DNA from: Marinobacter sp. LA51
GTDB taxonomy: Bacteria > Pseudomonadota > Gammaproteobacteria > Pseudomonadales > Oleiphilaceae
Direction: 5' to 3'
DNA: 64,000 nucleotides
Assembly: GCF_030297175.1 (NCBI RefSeq)
Contig: NZ_AP028070.1
Location: 2,046,001 to 2,110,000, forward strand
In this document: positions 46,644-54,864 of the stretch, in pieces
How positions within the stretch are numbered: the first letter of the stretch is position 1
Layout of the letters: each line of letters opens with the position of its first letter
Notes under the pieces: generated by a model
The model's input: the letters and a program-made list of their open reading frames with translations, nothing else
What the model was told of the DNA's origin: nothing
Databases searched by the model: none
Translations under genes and position numbers: made by a program

Positions 46644-48100
46644 GCCAAACGCAACAAATGGTCAAACATTCAACTATTTATGCAGCGGGGAACATTTCAC
46701 GGCAACTCGTCGGTTTCTTGATGCTGCCGATCTACACCAGCTATTTAAGCCCTGCAGACTATGGCGTCATTGGTCTCCTGATTTTTCTTGTCAGTCTTTT
46801 CGAAATCATTTTGGGAGGCCATATGTTTCAGGCTGTACCAAAATTTTTTCACGGAGAAGATAAAAAAGAAACAAAAAATTCTGTTGTCACAACCGCTTTC
46901 TTTGTCACAACATTTTTCAGTGGCATAGCATGCATTGTGATGGCAAGCTTCGCCACGCCCATATCAGGCATTGTCTTCGGCGACGAAAAATACAAAATAT
47001 ATATAGTAATATTTTCATTTTTAATACTAACTCACGCATTAGAACAATACAGCCTAACCTATATAAGAATAATAAAAAGACCGTGGACATTCTTTAATTT
47101 CAGCATGGCAAAATTAACCCTCCAGCTCAGCTTAAATATAATAACCATTGTCATTCTGGACTGGGGGCTTATGGGACTTGCCATAAGCAGCCTTTTATCA
47201 TCTATAATAATATCAATAGTTCTAACAACATATACTTTTTACAATACCGGATTCAGGATAAATATAAATATTGCTATAAATATACTTAAGTTCAGTTGGC
47301 CCTTATGGATTTCGGGTTTGATAGGCCTCTATATTGGATCATCCAATCGGTATTTTATCCGCATTTTCTCTTCATTGGATGACGTAGGGCTATTCGAGTT
47401 GGCGGCCAAGTTCGGTGCGATCGTTGGAGTGCTCGTATGGAGTCCATTTTCGCAGTACTGGCAAACAGAGCGATTCGCTATTGCAAAAACCGAAAACCCC
47501 TATCCAGCGTACTCGTTGGCATTTCGGATGATTGCAGCACTACTACTCATCTCCGGAATCTGGGTCAATGCCTTCGCTACCACAATAATTCAGCTAATGT
47601 CGGCTTCACCATTTCACCCCGCCGTTGATGCAGTCCCCTTTCTCGTGCTCTCCGGAATTTTTCAAAGCCTGACGATCTTTAACAACTTTAGTTTCATGTA
47701 CTGCAACAGGACCTTTGAGCTAACAAAAAACAACATCGTGGCCGCGACCATGATTACGATGTTCTATCTTGCCCTAATTCCTTTCTACGGCTTCGTCGGT
47801 GCCTCTATCGCGCTTGCTGCGGGTTCAATCATTCAGTATTCATATGCTCTTTACTCAGCAAATAAACTATACCCTCTAAAGATCAACCAGAAGCCACTCA
47901 TCGTAGCCACGCTTATCCTTTCCCTGGCAGCTCTTCTTGATAATTTTCTGATTTCCCAAGAGATATCGATCTCAACAATCTCGAGCAAGTTGTTAATTGT
48001 CATCCCATGCACAGCTCTAGTCATTCTGTCGCTATTCGAGAAACCGGAGCTTGCTGGCTCAAAAAGTCACTTTTTAGCGTTGCTCAAGAGGCACTCGTAA
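46640..48100 (+). CDS. polysaccharide flippase (Wzx-like, MOP superfamily)
   Basis: 486 residues, starting at a TTG (46640) overlapping the previous stop; CGGAG lies eight bases upstream. Twelve to fourteen membrane segments are evident. The N-terminus MVKHSTIYAAGNISRQLVGF and LPIYTSYLSPADYGVIGLL is typical of polysaccharide transporters. It would flip undecaprenyl-linked repeats to the periplasm. The coding sequence is clearly more AT-rich than neighbours, especially 46980-47300 (many ATA, AAT and TTA codons), suggesting acquisition from another source. Confidence 0.9.
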   Translation: MSQTQQMVKHSTIYAAGNISRQLVGFLMLPIYTSYLSPADYGVIGLLIFLVSLFEIILGGHMFQAVPKFFHGEDKKETKNSVVTTAFFVTTFFSGIACIVMASFATPISGIVFGDEKYKIYIVIFSFLILTHALEQYSLTYIRIIKRPWTFFNFSMAKLTLQLSLNIITIVILDWGLMGLAISSLLSSIIISIVLTTYTFYNTGFRININIAINILKFSWPLWISGLIGLYIGSSNRYFIRIFSSLDDVGLFELAAKFGAIVGVLVWSPFSQYWQTERFAIAKTENPYPAYSLAFRMIAALLLISGIWVNAFATTIIQLMSASPFHPAVDAVPFLVLSGIFQSLTIFNNFSFMYCNRTFELTKNNIVAATMITMFYLALIPFYGFVGASIALAAGSIIQYSYALYSANKLYPLKINQKPLIVATLILSLAALLDNFLISQEISISTISSKLLIVIPCTALVILSLFEKPELAGSKSHFLALLKRHS

Positions 48101-48500
48101 TCTGGTAGAGGATACCCCCGGCTTCTACCTGGACCTGGCGAATCTGATTAGGCCTCAGTCTTCCAGATTCGCCGATCACCTTCCCTCAACTACGCTTTAA
48201 ATTCTGTTAATTTTTTGGTTATTAAACGGCACTGTAAAAAACATTATTTCATAAGGTCTGCCCCTTAGCCGGACGCCGAAACTCATTTAGTTATATAAAA
48301 TTAGTGCTTATTCAGCTCTTACAGCCTGACGCTTTAACAATCATTAAAAACTAGAAAAGTATTAAATTTGGTTTTGGATTCGATCAAATTTATTACTCTG
48401 CCCAAACCACAATCGGCTATAATTTAGCCATTGTTCGAAAGCGTTTCTGTCTCCGTGTCAGACGCGCCCTTCTAAGTCCGCTTACATGGAGAGAGTTCAC
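48101..48500. other. 400-base intergenic region
   Basis: No gene is evident. It holds a strong stem-loop at 48137-48173 after the flippase, then about 250 AT-rich bases. A TATAAT hexamer at 48418-48423 lies 78 bases before the secreted-protein start and could be a -10 element, but I find no good -35. The ribosome-binding site GGAGAG lies seven bases before the ATG at 48501. Confidence 0.5.
48137..48173 (+). terminator. 10-bp perfect stem-loop after the flippase gene
   Basis: GGCGAATCTG (48137-48146) and CAGATTCGCC (48164-48173) are perfectly complementary with a 17-base loop. It begins 36 bases after the flippase stop. A T-rich stretch comes only about 30 bases later, so this is a terminator-like or 3'-stabilising hairpin, not a textbook Rho-independent terminator. 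Confidence 0.5.
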
Positions 48501-49376
48501 ATGAAGCACTCCAATATTTTGATTCGGTCGACTGCTTTAACTCTTTTGGTAGCTCTATCACTGCCTACGTACGCGTGGACAAGGGCTTTAACTTTCGAAA
48601 ACGGAGCCATTGGATCCAAAGCTCAGAGTGGTAGTGGCCAGGATTTCGATGACGCCGCAGGTGGCTCCTATTTCACCAACGAACAGGTACTCAGTGGAAG
48701 CAAAGCCGCCAAATTAACCGTTACCGGTGGGGCCACGGCCTTTGGTGAGTGGGGCGGCATCATCAATTACCCCTCACTTCTCCGGAAAGGGGATGAAGTC
48801 TGGTTTAGTGTTAACACTTACTTTCCATCGGGTTTTAATTACGACTCAACTGGAGGGGGTGGTCACCTGAAATTTCTCAGGGTTCACGCCCAGACCAGTG
48901 GCGGGGGAAATTCAGGCTACAACGATTGGTACATGAACCCAGAAGCATCGACAGTTCCTCACAAGTTTATCTATGAAGGGCAACAGCAATGGTTCGAGTT
49001 CGGTGCACCCTCAGATGAGGTCCAGAGAGGTAAGTGGGAAACATACGAGATGTATATTAAACTCGACAATGTCCCTGTAGATCAGGGCGGCACCGCCATA
49101 GTCCGAGTCTGGAAGAACGGAAATTTGCTGAGGGAAATCACCGGTGCAAAAACTCTCAATAGTTCTTCTGACACATCCGACAGAGCGCACATTTTCACCT
49201 ATTGGAATGGCGCTGCTCCCAAAACCCAGCACATGTACGTTGATGACATCGTAGTAACATCAGATACTCCCTCAAACCGGGATGCCAACGGCAATCCCAT
49301 GGTTGGGGGTGAAGCCAGCGGAGGCCAATCAGACTCTAGCAGTCGTCCAGCGGCACCTCAGCTAAACGTGGAATAG
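48501..49376 (+). CDS. secreted concanavalin A-like (polysaccharide lyase/lectin-like) protein
   Basis: 291 residues from the ATG at 48501 (GGAGAG upstream). A signal peptide (ILIRSTALTLLVALSLPTYA) is followed by a jelly-roll domain: LTFENGAIGSKAQ, SGSKAAKLTVTGG, GDEVWFSVNTYFP, HLKFLRVHAQ, KWETYEMYIKLD, AIVRVWKNGNLLREI and HMYVDDIVVTSD. The pattern recalls heparin lyase I/PL-type and LamG-like folds. It ends in a low-complexity Gly/Ser tail without a PEP-CTERM motif. It may bind, trim or lyse the EPS made here. Catalytic residues cannot be assigned. Confidence 0.75.
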   Translation: MKHSNILIRSTALTLLVALSLPTYAWTRALTFENGAIGSKAQSGSGQDFDDAAGGSYFTNEQVLSGSKAAKLTVTGGATAFGEWGGIINYPSLLRKGDEVWFSVNTYFPSGFNYDSTGGGGHLKFLRVHAQTSGGGNSGYNDWYMNPEASTVPHKFIYEGQQQWFEFGAPSDEVQRGKWETYEMYIKLDNVPVDQGGTAIVRVWKNGNLLREITGAKTLNSSSDTSDRAHIFTYWNGAAPKTQHMYVDDIVVTSDTPSNRDANGNPMVGGEASGGQSDSSSRPAAPQLNVE

Positions 49377-49397
49377 TATCCAAGTAAAGGGACTTTT

Positions 49398-50387
49398 ATG
49401 ACCGGCAAGATCAGGGATGATGCTGTCTGGATAACCTGGGAAAAGCAAACCAGGAACCGCTCTGCCAGTTCCTATTTTGATGTACCACTGTTTGAGATAA
49501 TTGATGATGGCTCTTATCGAATAGCCCGTTACCTGAAAAGCATCTCGAAAACCGTTGCGATAATTAACAGGCAGCGACCTCGCTACTTTTTTGCCCAAAA
49601 TCCCTCCGTGGTTCTTGCGCTGTTAGCCGTCAGCATAGGCCCGTTGCTTCGTTGCAAAGTGATCATTGACGCCCACAACGCCGGTATACATGGGCCGGAG
49701 CGCTCTAACCCCCTAGTGCGTAAACTGAATAGGTTTATCATCCGGAAAGCCAATGCAGTGATTGTCACCAACGCTGAATTGGCCAGTTACGCCAGTTCGT
49801 TAGGCGGCAACCCAATCGTCTTGCCTGACCCGTTACCCCTCTTCACTGAAGATAAGGGAACTGCGGTTGAGGACCGGACAAGCACCCTCAAAGCCCTCTG
49901 CATTACCTCTTGGAGCGACGATGAACCCCTTTTAGAGATTCTAGAAGCAGCAAAAAAGTTTGAGGATGAAATCGTTTTCTATTTCTCCGGAAATTTTAGA
50001 AAAACACCTCATTTGATTCCGAATAAACTGCCTGCCAACGTTAATCTACTTGGTTATGTTGACGAGGCGGAATTCCATCGTCATCTCTTTTCGGCGGACT
50101 TCTGTATCGACATGACGAAAAGATCAGACTGCATGGTCTGTGGGGCGTACGAAAGCATTTCGGCGGAAAAGCCCGTCATTCTCTCCGATACTCCCGTGCA
50201 GCGAAGCTATTTTTCAAAGGGTACAGTATTCAGCAAAAATTCATCAATGGAAATTGCTGACGCTATTAAGGTGATGAGGAATAATCTAGCCACTATGAAA
50301 ATGGAAGCCGCCCAGCTAAAAAATGAAATTCTTAAACAAGAGAAAAATTCAAAGGTTTCGATTCTATTAAAAATTCAGCAGCTTTAG
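49398..50387 (+). CDS. glycosyltransferase family 4-like
   Basis: 329 residues; AAGGGA lies five bases before the ATG. The acceptor half has DAVWITWEKQTRNRSASSYF, YFFAQNPSVVLALLAV, CKVIIDAHNAGIHGPE and AVIVTNAELASYA. The donor half has ITSWSDDEPLLEILEAA, VNLLGYVDEAEFHRHLFSAD and the acidic-site region CGAYESISAEKPVILSD. This resembles GT4 enzymes that handle membrane-linked acceptors. Convergent with the O-antigen ligase gene, with 13 bases between. Confidence 0.8.
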   Translation: MTGKIRDDAVWITWEKQTRNRSASSYFDVPLFEIIDDGSYRIARYLKSISKTVAIINRQRPRYFFAQNPSVVLALLAVSIGPLLRCKVIIDAHNAGIHGPERSNPLVRKLNRFIIRKANAVIVTNAELASYASSLGGNPIVLPDPLPLFTEDKGTAVEDRTSTLKALCITSWSDDEPLLEILEAAKKFEDEIVFYFSGNFRKTPHLIPNKLPANVNLLGYVDEAEFHRHLFSADFCIDMTKRSDCMVCGAYESISAEKPVILSDTPVQRSYFSKGTVFSKNSSMEIADAIKVMRNNLATMKMEAAQLKNEILKQEKNSKVSILLKIQQL

Positions 50388-50400
50388 TCACTACAAGAAC

Positions 50401-51747
50401 TCAGACCCTTCTCAGCTCCCTGTCTTTCAAACCTTTGCCCTCGCTGCGCGGCCGTTTAAATCTTCGTGACTTTTGTAAGACCTGCGACGACACTATGTGG
50501 TAACAACAAACAAACAGGGCGAAGTGAATCCATAGAAACGGATAATAAACGACCGATACGAATTGGCCAGCCATCACGAATCCAATTAATGATAAATTCA
50601 GGTAAGAAAATATAAATGTGAAAAAACTTCGCCCTACTTGTTCATTTAAACTATTTCGGATAGATCTGGTTTTTGATAAGGCATAGATAATCATAAATAA
50701 ATACATGAAGAGGGCCGGGTACCCAAGATCAGCCCCAACCTGTATAAAAATATTATGGGGTAGTTCGGCGAAGTCATAGAGCATATCCTGATGATAGACC
50801 TTCTCGTAGTACGGAATGTAATTAAAATAGCCCACGCCTAAAGCCGGGTGTTCATTCATCATGTCTATCCCATGCTCCCAATAAAGAAGCCTCTGAATAG
50901 AAGTTCTATCATCACCGGCAACTTGAAACCGATCTTTCTGCTCTTGCGGCAAAATCATCCACAAGGCTGCCACAACCAGCGCACACGAAATTAGCACCCT
51001 TGGCTTAAAGATAGATCTAGCATTTAAGACAAGCAGTTGAACCAAAAGTGCCAACTGCGCCCCCCTTGAGCTCGCTCCCAGAACAACCATCATCGCCGTG
51101 AATGGCATCATCAAGAGAATAAAATATTTTACCCGAGTTACATGTGGCTTGAGATAAAGAGCAAACGCCCAGGCCAATGGCCAAAAGACCAGCATCTGAA
51201 TTGCAAGCTCGCCCGAATTCTGAAAAAAACCCGGTGGACCGCTTAAGCCCCAGTCGGTAAATGCAAAACCTCGTTTAGCCCAGGTAATTGACAAGGACAA
51301 GGATAGCTTGAATGTCGCAAGAAAAAATATGCATAGAAAAATAAAGAAACGCTTTTCAGTGTTAACAATATTTATTATAAGAAAATATATAATGAGCCAA
51401 GTATAAAAGTTTTCCAATCTTTCAAATGAAGAGGATGGCCAGTAAGCAAATGCGCTGGACAATAAAAGCGCGGTAAAAAACAATATCATCCAGAAATTAA
51501 GTGAAGAAGGTACCCATTTAACGCTTTTGTCCAGAAAACATCCGAAAAACGCTCCGAGTACGGCTAGTTGTGTCCAGGGAAGGACGTCGAGGACTGGGTA
51601 AATGGACTGGGGCCGAACGTACTCCAGAAAAAAATAAGCACAGATAGCCCAAAAAGCCAGGCTTTCAGCTTTAAAGTAACGCCACATTTCGCCTATATGA
51701 AGTCGATAAAAACTCTGTATATCAACTTCCCTGCGCTTCTTAATCAC
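50401..51747 (-). CDS. O-antigen ligase family protein (probable XrtA-associated O-glycosylation ligase)
   Basis: 448 residues from a GTG at 51747 that overlaps the phosphatase stop; AGGAG lies five bases upstream. Ten to twelve membrane segments and a periplasmic loop with HPALGVGYFNYIPYY and LPHNIFIQVGADLGYPAL, the Wzy_C/WaaL signature. The N-terminal FFLEYVRPQSIYPVLDVLPW resembles the exosortase A-associated ligase family TIGR03097. It could polymerise the EPS or transfer glycan to a protein or lipid. The gene is AT-rich compared with its neighbours. Confidence 0.85.
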   Translation of the reverse strand: MIKKRREVDIQSFYRLHIGEMWRYFKAESLAFWAICAYFFLEYVRPQSIYPVLDVLPWTQLAVLGAFFGCFLDKSVKWVPSSLNFWMILFFTALLLSSAFAYWPSSSFERLENFYTWLIIYFLIINIVNTEKRFFIFLCIFFLATFKLSLSLSITWAKRGFAFTDWGLSGPPGFFQNSGELAIQMLVFWPLAWAFALYLKPHVTRVKYFILLMMPFTAMMVVLGASSRGAQLALLVQLLVLNARSIFKPRVLISCALVVAALWMILPQEQKDRFQVAGDDRTSIQRLLYWEHGIDMMNEHPALGVGYFNYIPYYEKVYHQDMLYDFAELPHNIFIQVGADLGYPALFMYLFMIIYALSKTRSIRNSLNEQVGRSFFTFIFSYLNLSLIGFVMAGQFVSVVYYPFLWIHFALFVCCYHIVSSQVLQKSRRFKRPRSEGKGLKDRELRRV

Positions 51748-52276
51748 ATATTCTCCTAACCGCTTCCATGACCTTATTTTCACAGTTTGCGAAGAACTTA
51801 CTGTTACAGTTAAACGGATCGTGAATATAAGGAACAGGGCGCTCACAATAACTACCCGCCAACGCCAATGGATATCCCCGGCCGATTTTATTCTCGAAAG
51901 CAGCTATATGGGAGGGCTCCATTAAAACGATCAGGTCGTCATTCTGAAATTCGAAATTTCGGACGTTCACCGTCATGTGGTTTTCGAGGTCCAAACCATG
52001 ACTCCGGGCGAATTTTCGTGCTCTGGGGTCGGCTGGGTGGCCATCGGTGCAGTCCAGGCCACACGACCTAGCATCTCGACCGAGGCTCTGAGCGTATACT
52101 TCGGCTAGAGGGCTCCGGCAAATATTTCCACTACAAACAAAGACCACTCGTTGATTGCTTTTGGGGCGGGAAGCAGGAAAACGGCGATAGACCCCAATCT
52201 GGGACAGAACCCAGTATCCGATAAAGCGCAATAACCCGTATCTCGACCCAAAACGCTCGTAAACCAACCCATTCAC
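51740..52276 (-). CDS. low-molecular-weight protein tyrosine phosphatase
   Basis: 178 residues from a GTG at 52276, supported by AAGGAG eight bases upstream. The P-loop is VFVCSGNICRSPLAEV (CX5RS), and the general-acid loop is YIHDPFN. About 40 residues precede the catalytic domain, longer than usual for Wzb-type enzymes. It would dephosphorylate tyrosines on EPS regulators such as a BY-kinase. It overlaps the ligase gene by eight bases. The BY-kinase-like protein at 60541-61452 appears degenerate, so its substrate may be another protein. Confidence 0.87.
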   Translation of the reverse strand: MNGLVYERFGSRYGLLRFIGYWVLSQIGVYRRFPASRPKSNQRVVFVCSGNICRSPLAEVYAQSLGRDARSCGLDCTDGHPADPRARKFARSHGLDLENHMTVNVRNFEFQNDDLIVLMEPSHIAAFENKIGRGYPLALAGSYCERPVPYIHDPFNCNSKFFANCENKVMEAVRRICD

Positions 52277-52436
52277 CAGTTAAGCTCCTTTTATTGGTGC
52301 GGTAGCGCCAAAGTTTCAGTGGCTTTCAATATCATCTCACATCTAATTTAAACAGCGGAAAGCCGTTACATTAGCCCCCATCGATCCTCACTCCCACTAT
52401 GAGACCCTTGGCCCAAATTTGAAGCTCGGTTTCCAG

Positions 52437-52460
52437 ATGGTATATGTCAGCATGTACCAT
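52437..52460. promoter_or_regulatory. inverted repeat before the ATP-grasp pair
   Basis: ATGGTATATG (52437-52446) and CATGTACCAT (52451-52460) are complementary except one position, with TCAG between. TAATAT at 52463-52468 directly follows and could be a -10 element. It lies about 53 bases before the ATP-grasp start, in the 237-base gap divergent from the phosphatase. Nothing else is evident in that gap. Confidence 0.4.
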
Positions 52461-52513
52461 AATAATATAGACCTGCTTTCAGACATCGGAACGAACAAAG
52501 GACGTTGCTAACC

Positions 52514-53689
52514 ATGGAACCCAGAATTCTGGTGCTTGACGGCAATCAAAGAGCCTCTCTCGCAGCGGTTCGGTCTCTTGGCTCTAAAGGGCTTTGGGTC
52601 ACTGCCGCAGAGACCACTACCACGTCGTTGGCTGGGCAATCCCGGTTCGCCAAAGAGTCTGTGGTTTATCCAGATCCTTGCAGCTCACCGCGCCTGTTTT
52701 TCGAAACGATTCTGAACGTAATCCAAGATCTTGGCATTACATTTCTGTTGCCCATCACTGAAACCACGACCTACATAATCCTCCAGTATCGCAACGAGCT
52801 TCCGGACCAAGTAACCCTGCCCTTTCCCGCAATTGACTCGATCGAGCAACTTGCAAACAAGAACAGGTTATTCGAAATCGCATCAGCGCACCGTGTCCCA
52901 ATTCCGGAAACCGTATTCTGCCAGAATGCCAATGAAGGTTTAGCATCGCTCTCCGGCATTAAGACCTACCCGATAGTCTTAAAGCCATTTAAATCAAAGG
53001 TATTGCTTGGAGACGCAGTCCTGTCTACGCGGGTGTTGATTGCCTACTCGCCAACGGAAGCGCGAGAATTGTTGCAAGCCCACAGCTTTTTTAATTATCC
53101 GTTTACAATTCAATCCTTTGTAAAGGGAACCGGACAGGGTGTTTTCGCCCTTTTTAAGCATGGCTCTCCCGTCTGCTATTTTTCTCATAGGCGGCTTCGT
53201 GAGAAACCCCCAACCGGCGGCGTAAGCGTGCTTAGCGAATCCGCACCACTCAATCAGCAGCTCAAGGAATCAGCAGAGCGATTGCTCCTCAGTGCGAAAT
53301 GGCACGGAGTTGCGATGGTTGAGTTCCGGGTTGCCGAGGACGGTACCGGGTACTTAATGGAGGTAAACCCAAGATTCTGGGGCTCTTTACAGTTAGCAAT
53401 AGATTCGGGTGTTGATTTTCCTTGGTGGCTCTTTTTGGTTTGCACGGATCAGCCATTGCCAGAGTTAGAATGGAAATACGCAAGGGTAAGGTGGATTCTC
53501 GGAGATCTGGACCGGCTCTTCATCATTTTGAAATCACCCTCCTCGGTTTATTCCGTGAGTGCAAAGCTGCGGGAAATATTGCGATTCTGCCTGCCTGGCT
53601 TGCGAACTCGCCACGAAGTGAATCGTTGGGGTGATCTGGGGCCCTTCTGGTTCGAGCTTAAACAGTACCTCCATGCACTTCGGAGTTAA
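52514..53689 (+). CDS. ATP-grasp domain protein (1 of 2)
   Basis: 391 residues from the ATG at 52514 (a TTG at 52505 is an alternative). The pre-ATP-grasp half begins RILVLDGNQRASLAAVRSL. The ATP-grasp core has ANKNRLFEIASAHRVPIPET, YPIVLKPFKSKVL (ATP-binding Lys), FTIQSFVKGTGQGVFAL, AMVEFRVAEDGTGYLMEVNP and RFWGSLQL (metal-binding Glu/Asn). Such enzymes ligate a carboxylate to an amine or thiol. In EPS loci they are often proposed to attach amino acids to sugars. Specific substrate unknown. It is followed after eight bases by a second ATP-grasp gene. Confidence 0.82.
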   Translation: MEPRILVLDGNQRASLAAVRSLGSKGLWVTAAETTTTSLAGQSRFAKESVVYPDPCSSPRLFFETILNVIQDLGITFLLPITETTTYIILQYRNELPDQVTLPFPAIDSIEQLANKNRLFEIASAHRVPIPETVFCQNANEGLASLSGIKTYPIVLKPFKSKVLLGDAVLSTRVLIAYSPTEARELLQAHSFFNYPFTIQSFVKGTGQGVFALFKHGSPVCYFSHRRLREKPPTGGVSVLSESAPLNQQLKESAERLLLSAKWHGVAMVEFRVAEDGTGYLMEVNPRFWGSLQLAIDSGVDFPWWLFLVCTDQPLPELEWKYARVRWILGDLDRLFIILKSPSSVYSVSAKLREILRFCLPGLRTRHEVNRWGDLGPFWFELKQYLHALRS

Positions 53690-53697
53690 CGAGTCAT

Positions 53698-54864
53698 ATG
53701 AGTCACCCGTATGTCATCATATTTGCTACCGGACTCAATGGTTTGGGAGCATTACGCTCTTCAGCGGCTGCGGGTTTAAAGGCTTACACACTGATAAACA
53801 AACCCTCCGAATTATGCAATTACAGTCGTTTTAGTGAGTGCAGCATCCTGTTGCCTCCCAAACCAACGCTTCAGGATATTACCCCCATACTTGACCGAAT
53901 ATATATCAAAGAAGGCGGCCCAGGAGTTCTACTAGCCTGCTCTGACGGTGCTGCGGAACTCCTCGGAGGGCTCAAACGCGATGGCTTATCAAGGCACCAC
54001 CTCATCGTACCCTCCTCAAATACCACACGAATACTGAACGATAAGAAGCTGGAGTGTCAGATCATGAAAAAGGGCGGTATTCGACTGCCAAAAACTTATT
54101 ACCAACTTGCTAAAGACATTCCAGATTCCTATCCAGTAATCATTAAACCCCGCACGTTCAGGGATTACCGTCTATTAGGCTCGAAAAATGTGCTGGTTCA
54201 CTCGCGGGCTGAATTGGATGCCTTTTGCAAGAAGTTTGATGGGCAGGTGGAACGCTTTATTGGCCAGCAAGTAATCCCTGGCGATGACAGTAACCTTTGG
54301 GTCTGCAATGTCACCTTTGACCGAAATATGAAGCTTAGCGCCTGCTTCATTTTTAACCGGCTTGGAACCATGCCCTCTCACTACGGCGTTACATCATTGG
54401 CCATTAGCTGCGAAAACGAGGAGCTACGTTCAACTTGCGCCAAAATAGGAGTAGCACTCAACTACTGCGGTCCGGCAATGATTGAGTTCAAGCTAGACTC
54501 CGGGTCGAATACCTATCATTACATAGAAACCAACCCACGTTTGGGAATGTGCAATTGGTTCGACACCCAATGCGGAGTCAATAACATCCTTGCTTGCTCG
54601 CGAATTGCCTACAACGAATCAGTATCATTCGAACCACAGTTAAATGATCGTATTTACTGGAATTTTTTCGGTGACCTCATAGCACGGCTTGAAAACCGGG
54701 AGAGCTTTACGTCTATAACAACCCTTTATTTCAGGCTTTTATTACGACATCGCATTGGAGCGCTTTTCTATTGGAAAGACCCCTATCCGGCCTTCAGATA
54801 CTCCTGCACCTCCGTCAAAAACATTTGTAGCCGCGTCCTAAAAAAGCTGAGGGGCGAAGTTTAG
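53698..54864 (+). CDS. ATP-grasp domain protein (2 of 2)
   Basis: 388 residues. The N-terminal domain is VIIFATGLNGLGALRSSAAA; the ATP-grasp core has NDKKLECQIMKKGGIRLPKT, YPVIIKPRTFRDYR, ERFIGQQVIPGDDSNLWVC, and MIEFKLDSGSNTYHYIETNP with RLGMCNW at the metal site. It is only distantly similar to the upstream ATP-grasp protein by eye, so the pair is not a recent duplication. The two may act in sequence on one substrate. Convergent with the deacetylase gene: the two stop codons are adjacent with no gap and no terminator. Confidence 0.8.
   Translation: MSHPYVIIFATGLNGLGALRSSAAAGLKAYTLINKPSELCNYSRFSECSILLPPKPTLQDITPILDRIYIKEGGPGVLLACSDGAAELLGGLKRDGLSRHHLIVPSSNTTRILNDKKLECQIMKKGGIRLPKTYYQLAKDIPDSYPVIIKPRTFRDYRLLGSKNVLVHSRAELDAFCKKFDGQVERFIGQQVIPGDDSNLWVCNVTFDRNMKLSACFIFNRLGTMPSHYGVTSLAISCENEELRSTCAKIGVALNYCGPAMIEFKLDSGSNTYHYIETNPRLGMCNWFDTQCGVNNILACSRIAYNESVSFEPQLNDRIYWNFFGDLIARLENRESFTSITTLYFRLLLRHRIGALFYWKDPYPAFRYSCTSVKNICSRVLKKLRGEV

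Noticed and set aside
49300..49376. PEP-CTERM tail on the secreted lectin/lyase-like protein
   Set aside because: The C-terminus is Gly/Ser-rich and ends without a PEP motif, hydrophobic helix or basic cluster.
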